The notes below the pieces were generated by a model. The model ran no database searches. It saw only the letters and a program-made list of their open reading frames with translations, and had not been told where the DNA came from. A DNA stretch of 64,000 nt from DASYLJ01 sp036009625 (GTDB lineage: Bacteria; Desulfobacterota; Binatia; DP-6): NCBI GenBank assembly GCA_036009625.1, contig DASYLJ010000101.1:1-64000 (forward strand), written 5' to 3'. Shown piece by piece: positions 52,781-61,444 of the stretch (within the stretch, counting starts at the first letter, position 1; each line of letters starts with the position of its first letter). The translations under genes and the position numbers were made by a program.

Positions 52781-55114
52781 GTGCGTCCCCGTGATCTGGA
52801 AACGCTCGAGCTGCCCCGCGTGCTCGAGGCCATCGCCGGCTTCGCGCGATCCGAGTCGGGTCGCGACGCCGTGCATGCGTTGCGACCGACGACCGATCGC
52901 GCCGTCGCCGACGACCGGCTCGACGTCGCCGCCGAGCTGCTGGCGCTGACCGCCGAAGCCGGCGCGATGCCCACCGCCGATGTACCGCGGCTCGGGCCCG
53001 CGTTGACGCAGGCCGCTCCGGTGGGTGCTGCCCTCGAGGGACGCTGGCTGATGGAGGTGCGCGATCTCCTCGTCGTCGCCCGGCACGTGCGCACCTGGCT
53101 GCGACGCGACCCCGATCGCCTGCCTCGGCTCGCGACCCTCGCCGACGGCCTGCCCGAGGTGCCCGAGCTGGAGGAGGCGCTGCTCTCGACGCTCGACGAC
53201 AGCGGCCAGGTCCGCGAGGACGCGAGCCCGGCCCTCGCCGCCGCCCGTCGCGCCACCCGCGAGCTGCGCACCCGTCTCGAAGCCGACCTGATGACCGTCG
53301 TCCGCGACCCGCAGCACGAAGGCATCATGGGCGACCAGTACGTCACGGTGCGCAACGGTCGCTACGTGGTCCCGATCCGCACTGCGGCGGCGTGGACGTT
53401 CAACGGCGTCGTGCAGGACCGCTCGGCGTCCGACGAGACCGTCTTCGTCGAGCCGCTGTTCGCGATCGAGCAGAACAACCGGCTGCTGCTGGCGTCGAAA
53501 ACGGAAGAGGCGGAGGAGCGGCGCGTGCGTGCCGAGCTCACTGCCGCCGTCCGCACCCATACCGAGCCGCTGCGCGCGCTCGAGGAGGCACTCGCCGAAG
53601 CCGACGCGCTCGCCGCCGTCGCTGCCTTCGCGCATCGGCATGCCTGCACGCGCCCAGTGCTCGGCACCGACGACGTCGTGCTGCCGGCGGCGCGCCATCC
53701 GCTGCTGGTACTGAGCGGACGCGAGGTGACGCCCGTCGACATCCGGCTGCGCGCCGGACAGCGCGGGCTCGCCATCACGGGGCCCAACGCCGGCGGCAAG
53801 ACGGTGACGCTCAAGACCTTGGGGCTCATGGCCTTGATGGCCCAGGCCGGCATCTTCATCCCTGCCGGCGAGGGCAGCCGCCTGCCCTGCTTCACCGCCA
53901 TCCTGGCCGACATCGGCGACGAGCAGTCGATCGAGCGCGACCTCTCGACGTTCACCGGCCACGCCGAGAACCTCGGTCGCATCGCCAATGCCGTCACCCC
54001 CGGCAGCCTCGTCCTGCTCGACGAGCCGGGCGCCGGCACCGATCCGGTGGAGGGTGCGGCGCTCGCCACCGGCGTGCTCGCCGATCTCCTGGCGCGCGGA
54101 CCGATCATCGTCTTCACGACGCACTTTCCGCAGGTGAAGACGTTCTCCCTCGCCGAGCCCGAGCTCGAGGTGGCGGCGTTCGACGTCGATCCCGTGAGCG
54201 GCGCGCCGCGCTATCGGCTCGACTACCACACCATCGGCCAGAGCTTCGCGCTGCCGATCGCGCGCCGTCACGGCATTCCGGCGCGCGCGCTCGAGACCGC
54301 GGAGCGACTGCTCGCCGGCGAGAGCCAGGACCTGTCACGCGCGATCGCACGGCTCGAGACCAGCCGTCGCGAGCTCGAGACCGCCCGCGAGGCCGCCGAG
54401 ACCGAGGCTGCCCGCCTCGCCGCGGAGCGGGCCACCGTCGAAACGCTGGCCGACGACCTGCGCCAGCGCCGCCGCCAGCGCTGGGCCGACGATCTCGAGG
54501 CGTCGCGTCGTTTCGTCCGCGACCTCGAGACCCAGGGTCGCGCCGTGCTCGACGAGCTACGCCGCACCCCCGACCCGACCGCGCTGCGCCGATTCGTCAC
54601 CGAGGCGAAGGAGGGCATCGCCGCACACACGGCGGATGCCGCCCCCGACGCGCCCCCTCCCGGCAGACCACCCCGCGTCGGCGACACGGTCGAAGTCACG
54701 GGCCGCGGCATTCGCGGCGAGCTCCTGGAGCTGACCGGCGACCGCGCCCGTCTGCAACGCGGCGGCTTGAAGTTCGAAGTCCCGTCCAACCAGCTCCGCG
54801 TGGTGACCGGCGCCCCCACGACGAAAGAGCGTACGACCGGCCATCAGGTGACCTCGGCAGAGTCCGACAGTTCGGCCATCGAGCTCAACGTCATCGGCCA
54901 ACGCGCCCGCGACGCCGTTGCCGCCCTCGGCCCCTTCCTCGACCGCGCCATCCGCACCGGCGCCAGCGAAGTACGAGTCGTGCACGGCCTCGGCAGCGGC
55001 GCCCTACGCCGCGCCGTCCAAGACTTCCTCGCCTCGAGCCCCTACTGCGCCAAATACCGCGACGCCGACCCCCAGAACGGCGGCGCCGCCGTCACCGTCG
55101 CCGAGCTGAACTGA
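52781..55114 (+). CDS. mutS2: Endonuclease MutS2
   Basis: 777 residues from GTG 52781. N-terminal clamp and core helices, then the MutS ATPase: ITGPNAGGKTVTLKTLGLMA (Walker A), LLDEPGAGTDPVEGAALATG (Walker B) and FTTHFPQVKTFSLAEPELE. A long coiled coil (~500-600) and a C-terminal Smr nuclease domain (LNVIGQRARDAV, VRVVHGLGSGALRRAV) follow. It suppresses recombination or rescues collided ribosomes, as described for the family. AGGAT four bases upstream could be part of the -10 of a near-leaderless promoter. Confidence 0.96.
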   Translation: MRPRDLETLELPRVLEAIAGFARSESGRDAVHALRPTTDRAVADDRLDVAAELLALTAEAGAMPTADVPRLGPALTQAAPVGAALEGRWLMEVRDLLVVARHVRTWLRRDPDRLPRLATLADGLPEVPELEEALLSTLDDSGQVREDASPALAAARRATRELRTRLEADLMTVVRDPQHEGIMGDQYVTVRNGRYVVPIRTAAAWTFNGVVQDRSASDETVFVEPLFAIEQNNRLLLASKTEEAEERRVRAELTAAVRTHTEPLRALEEALAEADALAAVAAFAHRHACTRPVLGTDDVVLPAARHPLLVLSGREVTPVDIRLRAGQRGLAITGPNAGGKTVTLKTLGLMALMAQAGIFIPAGEGSRLPCFTAILADIGDEQSIERDLSTFTGHAENLGRIANAVTPGSLVLLDEPGAGTDPVEGAALATGVLADLLARGPIIVFTTHFPQVKTFSLAEPELEVAAFDVDPVSGAPRYRLDYHTIGQSFALPIARRHGIPARALETAERLLAGESQDLSRAIARLETSRRELETAREAAETEAARLAAERATVETLADDLRQRRRQRWADDLEASRRFVRDLETQGRAVLDELRRTPDPTALRRFVTEAKEGIAAHTADAAPDAPPPGRPPRVGDTVEVTGRGIRGELLELTGDRARLQRGGLKFEVPSNQLRVVTGAPTTKERTTGHQVTSAESDSSAIELNVIGQRARDAVAALGPFLDRAIRTGASEVRVVHGLGSGALRRAVQDFLASSPYCAKYRDADPQNGGAAVTVAELN

Positions 55115-55131
55115 ACCGATCATCACGCGAG

Positions 55132-55275
55132 ACCCCGTCCCGGGTGGGTGGTTGGGGCGCGGAGGCGCGGCGAGCGAGCAGCGTCAGGAGCACGCGGGAG
55201 GAGGGAGTGGGGGGCGTGGTGCCGTGCGAGTGCCGCGCGCAGCCGCCACGTCTCCGCGCCCCAACCACCCACCCG
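55132..55275 (+). repeat. Long-hairpin intergenic element, copy 2
   Basis: Left arm 55141-55171 pairs with right arm 55245-55275 over 31 positions: 29 Watson-Crick, one G-U and one C-A. The 71-base core (55173-55243) is the same length as copy 1. It begins AGCGAGC and ends with a block containing GGTGCCGTGCGA then GCCGCGCGCAGC in both copies. An inner GCACG/CGTGC pair is also shared. It lies between the convergent ends of mutS2 and the first secreted paralog, so it may also end transcription. Arms differ from copy 1 while pairing is kept. Confidence 0.7.
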
Positions 55276-55282
55276 CGACAAA

Positions 55283-56455
55283 CTACAGGACGAGCAGCTT
55301 GGTGACGTGCTCGAACACCCCCGCCGAGCTGTCGATCTCCACGGCGCACGCCCCGATCGCCCCCGGCGGCACCGCGACGGTGATCTCCCCCGCGAGCTGC
55401 GTGAGGATCGGCGTAGTGATCCCGCAGATGCGCACCGCCGTCCCCGCGTTCAGGTCGCACTGACTCGTCAGCGTGACGATGTCCCCGACGTGTGCCGACG
55501 TCGGCGCGAAGGCGTCGAAGCAGGTGCACGCCATGCCGGCGAGGCCGCAGCACTCGCCCAGGTTGTTCAGGTCGGCGAGCACGACGTCACCGATGAACTG
55601 CCCCGTGAGCACGTTGCCGTGCCCGAGACGGATCAACGCCTCCGGTGCGCACACCCTCGCCGCGACGCTGCTCTTGCGGCCGAACGAGATCGTACCGGTG
55701 CCCTTCTGCTGGATGACGAATCCATCGCACCCCATGCCGACGGCGCTGCCGTTGTTGACGCGGAAGAAGCCGGGGTCGGGGATCGTGAGCGTCACGCCCG
55801 TACCCAGGACGAGCACGTTGCGACCGCCGTGGAACGAGCACACCGCGTAGCTGCCGGGCGCGAACGAGATGCGGGCCGCGTTCTGTGCGGTGATGGCGCC
55901 GTAGGTGCCGGGCGCCAGGTCGCACTGGCCGTTGCCGAGCTGGGTATCGAACGCACTGCAGTCGAGGCCCGGCAGCGCCAGCACCGGCTTCGTCGCGTCG
56001 CAGGCGGGGAACGGATTCGGGAATCCGCACGCCTCCTCGACCTTGGCGATGTCGGGCACGCAGTCCGCGCTGCACGTGTCCGGAATGATCGGCGTCGTGA
56101 ACGGCTCGGGCGGCGGCTGCGCGATGGTGACGTTGTCGAGCGGGCCACCACCGTTGCGGAAGACCTGGAACACCTGCGCGCCGGGCTTGGTGAAGAACTG
56201 CTTGTCCGCCACCGATTGCGTGCCGGGACCGAACGACACCTCGTCGAGCCGCATGCTGCCGCACACGGCGCCAGCGATCGGCGACGCGCAGTTCACACCG
56301 ACGTTGCATGCGCCGCTCAACGACAGGTTCTTCAGCGCCGCCTTCCGCAGCGCCAGGACGAAGTACGAGCTCAGGTCGCGATCGAGCGGCTGCGCCGAAG
56401 CGGGCAGCGCCGCGAGCACGAGGGCGAGAACGACGAATCGAGTGACGTATCGCAT
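55283..56455 (-). CDS. Secreted Cys-rich paralog A (beta-helix-like + IPT/TIG-like domain)
   Basis: 390 residues, one of four tandem paralogs and the most diverged. Signal peptide (LVLALVLAALPASA), then YFVLALRKAALKNLSLSGAC, CNVGVNC, a middle domain with CDLAPGTYGAITAQNAARIS and SFGRKSSVAARVCAPEAL, the conserved LGHGNVLTGQFIGDV, a double Cys (GECC, CTCFDAF) and a C-terminal IPT/TIG-like beta sandwich (TSAHVGDIVTLTSQCDL). Where the others have HNND it has HGNV. Expected at the cell surface. It lies 13 bases after gene B, so they form an operon. The function is unknown. Confidence 0.72.
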   Translation of the reverse strand: MRYVTRFVVLALVLAALPASAQPLDRDLSSYFVLALRKAALKNLSLSGACNVGVNCASPIAGAVCGSMRLDEVSFGPGTQSVADKQFFTKPGAQVFQVFRNGGGPLDNVTIAQPPPEPFTTPIIPDTCSADCVPDIAKVEEACGFPNPFPACDATKPVLALPGLDCSAFDTQLGNGQCDLAPGTYGAITAQNAARISFAPGSYAVCSFHGGRNVLVLGTGVTLTIPDPGFFRVNNGSAVGMGCDGFVIQQKGTGTISFGRKSSVAARVCAPEALIRLGHGNVLTGQFIGDVVLADLNNLGECCGLAGMACTCFDAFAPTSAHVGDIVTLTSQCDLNAGTAVRICGITTPILTQLAGEITVAVPPGAIGACAVEIDSSAGVFEHVTKLLVL

Positions 56456-56468
56456 CTTCCCGCCCTCC

Positions 56469-57707
56469 TTAGTTGACCGTGAGCGTGGCCAGCGCCGAGT
56501 AGGTGCCGGCCGTGCTGTTGGCTTCGATGACGCAGGCGCCGGCAGCGCCCGCGGGTACGGTCACGTGGATCTCGCCGGGCGTCTGGACGGTGATCGGCGC
56601 CGCGATGCCGCAGATGGTGATGCTGGTGACCAGCGTCAGGTCGCACGCACCGATGAGCGTGATGGTGTCGCCGACGACCGCGGTCGCGGGTGAGAACGAG
56701 TCGAAGCAGGTGCAGAGGCCGCCGCTCGGCGCGCAGCAATGGCCGCGGTTGCTCGAGTCGGCCTGCACGATGTCGCCGATGAACTGGCCCGTCAGGTCGT
56801 TGTTGTGGCCGACGAACATGCGGCGCTCGGGAGCGCAGAAGCGGCCGAGGATGGTGGCGTTGCGGCCGAACGAGAAGTCGCCGGGGCCCTTCACGTGCAC
56901 CCGCACGTCGTTGCAGCCTTGGCCGAAGGTCGAGTCGTTGTTGATGCTGAAGTCGCCGCTGACGTCCCACACCGCCGGCGCGTTCGCCGTCGTCGTCGTG
57001 CTGCGACCGAACGACACGCCGCAGAAGACGTAGTTGCCGCCGACGAGCGTCAGCATGGCGTTGTTCTGCACCTTCAGGTCGCCGTAGACGCCCGGCGACA
57101 GGTCGCAGCGGCTGTTGCCGGGGAGCGCGTCCGGGACACCGATGCAGTCGGAGTTGTCCGGCACCAGGACCGGCACCGCTGGCGTGCAGGCCGGGAAGGG
57201 CACCGGGAAGCCGCACCCGGCCTCGAGGTCGCCGAAGTCGGTGACGCAGCCAGCGTCGCAGCTCGGCGTCCCGTCCATGTCGAGGTCGGCGAGGATGGGA
57301 TTCACCAATGGGTCGCTGCCGTCCGGCTTGGAGCCGGGCAGGCGGATGGTGACGTTGCCGGAGCCGTTGAGCTCGTTCGTGAACAGCTGCCAGATGCTGG
57401 CGCCCGCCTTGTTGAAGCGGGTGACGTCGGCGGCCAGCTGCGAGCCGTCGGCGAAGAAGGAGTCCTCGTTGGTGGCCACGCCGCAGGCGCTGTTGGCCGT
57501 CGGCCGCTTGCAGTTGACGCCGACGTTGCACGCCCCGAGCAGCGTGAAGTTCTTCAGGCCCACGCTCTGCTGCGCGAAGATGAAGTAGGCGTCGAGATTG
57601 GTGGCGAGCGGCGGATTCGCCGCCCGTGCCGGTGGGCCGGACAGAACCGCAACGCAGGCCGCGATCAGACCGAACCGGCCCGACCGGAGCAGCATCGAGA
57701 TGTGCAT
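56469..57707 (-). CDS. Secreted Cys-rich paralog B
   Basis: 412 residues from ATG 57707 (AGGAAGG upstream). Signal peptide LIAACVAVLSGPPARA. The paralog core follows: YFIFAQQSVGLKNFTLLGAC, CNVGVNC, DEDSFFADGS-like EDSFFADGSQLAADVTRFNK, PDNSDCIGVPDALPGNSRCD, LSPGVYGDLKVQNNAMLTLV, then LGHNND-like VGHNNDLTGQFIGDIVQADS. The C-terminal IPT/TIG-like part is SPATAVVGDTITLIGACDLT. It has an insertion of ~12 residues near the middle relative to C and D. Confidence 0.74.
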   Translation of the reverse strand: MHISMLLRSGRFGLIAACVAVLSGPPARAANPPLATNLDAYFIFAQQSVGLKNFTLLGACNVGVNCKRPTANSACGVATNEDSFFADGSQLAADVTRFNKAGASIWQLFTNELNGSGNVTIRLPGSKPDGSDPLVNPILADLDMDGTPSCDAGCVTDFGDLEAGCGFPVPFPACTPAVPVLVPDNSDCIGVPDALPGNSRCDLSPGVYGDLKVQNNAMLTLVGGNYVFCGVSFGRSTTTTANAPAVWDVSGDFSINNDSTFGQGCNDVRVHVKGPGDFSFGRNATILGRFCAPERRMFVGHNNDLTGQFIGDIVQADSSNRGHCCAPSGGLCTCFDSFSPATAVVGDTITLIGACDLTLVTSITICGIAAPITVQTPGEIHVTVPAGAAGACVIEANSTAGTYSALATLTVN

Positions 57708-57843
57708 GTGGCGCCTTCCTCCCTGGTGGGGGACGCCACGTCGGCGCCCCGCGCCGGAGAGCAAGAGCGATGCCGGCCAACTTCGTCCGCCGGATGGGGA
57801 GATGTGGCCGCGTAACCGGGCAGAATTGTGCGGCGCTGGGCAA

Positions 57844-57884
57844 AAATGAGCCCCGGGGAGCGTGGTTGCTCGCTCCCCGGGGCT
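57844..57884 (-). terminator. Intrinsic terminator after secreted paralog C
   Basis: A perfect 14-bp stem: AGCCCCGGGGAGCG (57849-57862) with CGCTCCCCGGGGCT (57871-57884), 8-base loop. Read on the minus strand it ends in CATTTTTG, so it stops transcription leaving gene C and makes B-A a separate unit. Confidence 0.85.
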
Positions 57885-57896
57885 GCGCTCGGCGGG

Positions 57897-59117
57897 TCAG
57901 CTCACGGTGAGCTTGGTCAGAAGCGTGAACGTTCCGGCCGCGCTGTCCACCTCGACGGGGCACATGCCCGTCGCGCCGACGGGCACGGTGACCTCGACCT
58001 TGTCGATCGACTGGAACGTGATCGGCGCCACGATGCCGCAGATGCGGACGCCGGTGACGTTGGTCAACGAGCAGCCACCGGTGAGCGTGATGGTCGCTCC
58101 GACGGCCGCGGTCGTCGGTGAGAATTCGTCGACGCAGGCACACGAGCCGCCGCAGCAGTGGCCACGATCACTCGAGTCGGCCGTGATGACGTCGCCCACG
58201 AAGCGGCCCGTCAGGTCGTTGTTGTGCCCGAGGCTCATGTTGCGCTCGGGAGCGCAGAAGAAGCCGGTGACGGACATGTTGCGCCCGAAGCTGACGGAGC
58301 CGACTCCGAACGCATTCACCGTGAAGTCACCGCACTCCTCGCCGAATGCGGAGCCGTTGTTGACGGCGAAATCACCGGTCACGTTGAGCGTCGTGGCGTT
58401 CTTTACGAGCGAGTTGACGTTGCGACCCATCTGCACGTTGCAGAACACGTAGGTGCCGCCGTCGAAGCTGATCGTGGCGCCGTTCTGCACCGCGAGGTTG
58501 CCGTAGGTGCCCGGAGGGAGATCGCACTGTGCATTGCCGGCCTGCGCATCGGGCGCTCCGACGCAGTCGCCGCCGGCCGTCACCAGGATCGGCTTGGTGA
58601 CATCGCAGAGGGGAGCGGGATTGGGCAGGCCGCAGAAGACGCCGACGTCACCGAAGTCCGGCGTGCAGGCGGGGCCGCAGCTCGGATTCCCGTCACCGTC
58701 GAGGTCGCCCAGAATGGGCAGCGTCAGCGGGTTGGTGCCGTTCGGTCCCGGGCCCGGCTGCCGGATCGTCACGTTCGCCGGGTTGGGCAGCAGGTTCGAG
58801 AAGACCTGGAACATGCTGGCGCCGCCCTTGTTGAACTTGGTGACGTCCGCTGCCAGCTGTGAGCCATCGGCGAAGAACGAATCCTCCAGCGACGACGAAC
58901 CGCAGCTGTTGTTCGGGGCAGGGTTTGGACAGTTCACCCCGACGTTGCACGCACTGAGCAGGTCCATGTTCTTCAGGTTCGCGCTGCGCATCGCGAAGAT
59001 GAAGTACGACGCGAGATCGGTGCGGAGCGGCTGGGCCCCCGCGGTGGACGCAACGAGCAACAGCGCGGCCAGCGCCGCGCCGGGGACGAGGCCGCTGGGC
59101 CTCCGCATGGTGGACAT
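57897..59117 (-). CDS. Secreted Cys-rich paralog C
   Basis: 406 residues from ATG 59117 with AAGGAGG six bases upstream. Signal peptide LAALLLVASTAGAQ. Core: YFIFAMRSANLKNMDLLSAC, CNVGVNC, EDSFFADGSQLAADVTKFNK, DLDGDGNPSCGPACTPDFGD, a beta-helix-like stretch GTYGNLAVQNGATISFDGGT, SFGRNMSVTGFFCAPERNMS, LGHNNDLTGRFVGDVITADS, RGHCCGGSCAC and the IPT/TIG-like end SPTTAAVGATITLTGGCSLT. It is closest to gene D. Gene D lies upstream, 161 bases before it, with an AT-rich spot in that gap. Confidence 0.75.
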   Translation of the reverse strand: MSTMRRPSGLVPGAALAALLLVASTAGAQPLRTDLASYFIFAMRSANLKNMDLLSACNVGVNCPNPAPNNSCGSSSLEDSFFADGSQLAADVTKFNKGGASMFQVFSNLLPNPANVTIRQPGPGPNGTNPLTLPILGDLDGDGNPSCGPACTPDFGDVGVFCGLPNPAPLCDVTKPILVTAGGDCVGAPDAQAGNAQCDLPPGTYGNLAVQNGATISFDGGTYVFCNVQMGRNVNSLVKNATTLNVTGDFAVNNGSAFGEECGDFTVNAFGVGSVSFGRNMSVTGFFCAPERNMSLGHNNDLTGRFVGDVITADSSDRGHCCGGSCACVDEFSPTTAAVGATITLTGGCSLTNVTGVRICGIVAPITFQSIDKVEVTVPVGATGMCPVEVDSAAGTFTLLTKLTVS

Positions 59118-59278
59118 GAGCACCCTCCTTCAGTTGTTGTGGAGAGTCGCGCCCGGGCGGCAGATCATCGTTGGCCCGGACACGACTCCCAGGCATCTGA
59201 GACCAGGAGTACCATGCGGTCCGCCGCTGCGAATGCCCCCTAAAACAAGTTTTTTTGAGGCACAGAAAAGCGCCGGGG

Positions 59279-60481
59279 TCAGCCCACTGTGAGGGGTACC
59301 TCGTGGATGAACGTGCCCGCGCTGCTGTCCACCTCGACCGGGCAGCTGCCGGCCGCGCCGAGGGGAACGGTCACCTGGACCTCGTCGTCGGACTGCGCGG
59401 TGATCAGCGCAGGGATACCGCAGATCCGCACCTCGGTGACGTTCGTCAGCGAGCAGCCGCCGGTGAGGCTCACCGTATCGCCCACCCCGGCCGTGGTCGG
59501 CGAGAAGGCGTCGATGCAGGCGCACAGACCACCGCAGCAGTGGCCCCGATTCTTCGAGTCGGCGGTGATGACGTCGGCGACGAACCGCCCCGTGAGGTCG
59601 TTGTTGTGGCCGAGGCTCAGCGATCGCTCCGGCGCGCAGAAGGCGCCGGTAACCGAGAGGTTACGACCGAAACTGACGACGCCCTGGCCGAACGCGTTGA
59701 CGGTGAAGTCGCCGCACTGCTCGCCGAACGTCGAGCCGTTGTTGACGTTGACGTCGCCGCGGACGTCGAGACGGGTCGCGGCGCCGACGGCGGCGTGTGC
59801 GTTCTTGCCCAGCTGAATCTCGCAAAAGGCGTACGTACCGCCGTCGAACGAGATGCTGGCGCCGTTCTTCACCGTGAGCGCGCCGTAGGTCCCCGGCTGC
59901 AGGTCGCAGCGCCCGTTGCCCTGGAAGGTGTCCGGCGCCCCGCCGCAATCGCCACCGGATGCCACCGTGACGGATCGTCCTGGGTCACAGGCCGGGAAGG
60001 GGTTCGGCAGATGGCAGAAGGCCGCGGCGTCCCCGAAGTCGGGCGTGCAGCCTGCGCCGCAGCTCGACTGTCCATCGCCGTCGAGGTCGCCGAGCAGGGG
60101 CAGCGCGAGCGGCGTGGGGCCGGGTTCGCGCAGGGTGACGTTGTCCGGGTTCGGAAGCTGGTTCGCGAACACCTGGAAGGCGCTCGCCCCCGGCTTGGTG
60201 AAGCGCGTGACGTCGGCCGCCACCTGCGAGCCATCGGCGAGGATGGCGTTCTCGAACGACGCATTGCCGCAGCTGCTGTTGCCGTTCGGGCGCGCGCAGT
60301 TGACGCCGACGTTGCAGGAGCTCAGCACGTCGAGGTCCTTCACGTTGGCGCTGCGCATCGCGAACAGGAAGTACGACCCCGCGTTGGTGCGCAGCGGCTG
60401 CGCATCCACTTCGGTTGCCAGCGCAAGGGCGGTCAGCACCGCCCCCCGCACGAGGCTCCCCGACCTTCGCATGCTCGACAT
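59279..60481 (-). CDS. Secreted Cys-rich paralog D
   Basis: 400 residues, ATG 60481 with GAAGGAGGG upstream, as in gene C. Signal peptide VLTALALATEVDAQ. The core is the same as in C: YFLFAMRSANVKDLDVLSSC, CNVGVNC, DLDGDGQSSCGAGCTPDFGD, GTYGALTVKNGASISFDGGT, SFGRNLSVTGAFCAPERSLS, LGHNNDLTGRFVADVITADS, RGHCCGGLCAC, SPTTAGVGDTVSLTGGCSLT. Many conserved Cys suggest disulfides, which fits the dsbD gene nearby, although linkage is not proof. No known family name. Confidence 0.75.
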   Translation of the reverse strand: MSSMRRSGSLVRGAVLTALALATEVDAQPLRTNAGSYFLFAMRSANVKDLDVLSSCNVGVNCARPNGNSSCGNASFENAILADGSQVAADVTRFTKPGASAFQVFANQLPNPDNVTLREPGPTPLALPLLGDLDGDGQSSCGAGCTPDFGDAAAFCHLPNPFPACDPGRSVTVASGGDCGGAPDTFQGNGRCDLQPGTYGALTVKNGASISFDGGTYAFCEIQLGKNAHAAVGAATRLDVRGDVNVNNGSTFGEQCGDFTVNAFGQGVVSFGRNLSVTGAFCAPERSLSLGHNNDLTGRFVADVITADSKNRGHCCGGLCACIDAFSPTTAGVGDTVSLTGGCSLTNVTEVRICGIPALITAQSDDEVQVTVPLGAAGSCPVEVDSSAGTFIHEVPLTVG

Positions 60482-60533
60482 GTGACGACCCTCCTTCGTG
60501 TGAAGAGGGCGCTAGCACGTCGGTCGTAGAGTC

Positions 60534-60550
60534 CGCCTCCCAGGGAGGCG
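60534..60550. repeat. Short perfect palindrome upstream of paralog D
   Basis: CGCCTCCC-A-GGGAGGCG, a symmetric site in the 99-base space between hslO and paralog D. It may be an operator, or a small hairpin ending hslO; there is no U-tract. Confidence 0.35.
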
Positions 60551-60580
60551 TGATCTCCGACGATGGAAAGGGATGAGACG

Positions 60581-61444
60581 TCAGCCGAGCAGGGACGCGA
60601 TCTCGGCCTCGCCGACGTCGTACAGCTGCGCGCAGAACTCGCAGGTGACCGCGGTGCGACGCTCACCCGCCAGGATGTCGAGCAGCTCCGCCCGACCCAT
60701 GGCGGCGATGGCGCCGAGCACACGCTCGCGGCTGCAGCGGCAGCGAAAGCGGACGGGGCGATCCTCGAGCGGGACGGTGCCGTCACCCAGGACGGCGGCC
60801 AGCATGTCGGCCGCGGTCAGGCCGGAGCGCACCATGTCGCTCGGCGGACGCACGCCTTCGACGCGGGTCGCCATGCGATCGAGCGCGGCCGGCTCGGCGT
60901 CGGGCAAGGCCTGCACGAGCCATCCGCCGGCCGCCGCCACCCGGCCGTCGGGCTCGACGAAGACGCCCACGCCGACGGCCGACGGCGTCTGCTCGGACGT
61001 CGCCAAATAGCTCGCGATGTCCTCGCCGATCTCGCCCGAGGCCAGCGGCACCACGCTGCGATAGAGCGAGCCACCGGCGAGCGGCACCCGCATCACGCAG
61101 AGGACGCCGCGGCCCAGCGCACCGCCGACGTCGAGCTTGCCGGCACGCGGCGGCACGTGGGTCGCGGGGCGGTAGGCGTAGCCGCGCGTGTCCCCGTCGG
61201 GGGTGGCGTCGACCAGCACGCCGCGCAGCGGGCCGTCGCCGCTGAACTCGAGCGACAGACGCTCGTCGCGCTTGAGCGTCGCGGCCAGCAGGAGCGCACC
61301 GGTGAGCGCGCGGCCGAGCGCCGCCGTGGCGGTGGGCAGCGTGCCGTGGCGCCCGCGAGCCTCCTCGACGAGGTCGGTCGTGACCGCCGCCAACGCCCGC
61401 ACCGAGCCGTCGGCCGCGATCGCGCGCGCGAGCGTGTCAGCCAC
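60581..61444 (-). CDS. hslO: Redox-regulated chaperone Hsp33
   Basis: 287 residues. GRALTGALLLAATLKRDERL and FSGDGPLRGVLVDATPDGDT are the core; the C-terminal zinc site is FRCRCSRERV (CxC) and VTCEFCAQLYDV (CxxC). Oxidation of these four Cys releases zinc and turns on the chaperone, as known for the family. The start overlaps the end of dsbD by 8 bases; pairing of a disulfide-switched chaperone with DsbD is fitting. Confidence 0.96.
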   Translation of the reverse strand: MADTLARAIAADGSVRALAAVTTDLVEEARGRHGTLPTATAALGRALTGALLLAATLKRDERLSLEFSGDGPLRGVLVDATPDGDTRGYAYRPATHVPPRAGKLDVGGALGRGVLCVMRVPLAGGSLYRSVVPLASGEIGEDIASYLATSEQTPSAVGVGVFVEPDGRVAAAGGWLVQALPDAEPAALDRMATRVEGVRPPSDMVRSGLTAADMLAAVLGDGTVPLEDRPVRFRCRCSRERVLGAIAAMGRAELLDILAGERRTAVTCEFCAQLYDVGEAEIASLLG

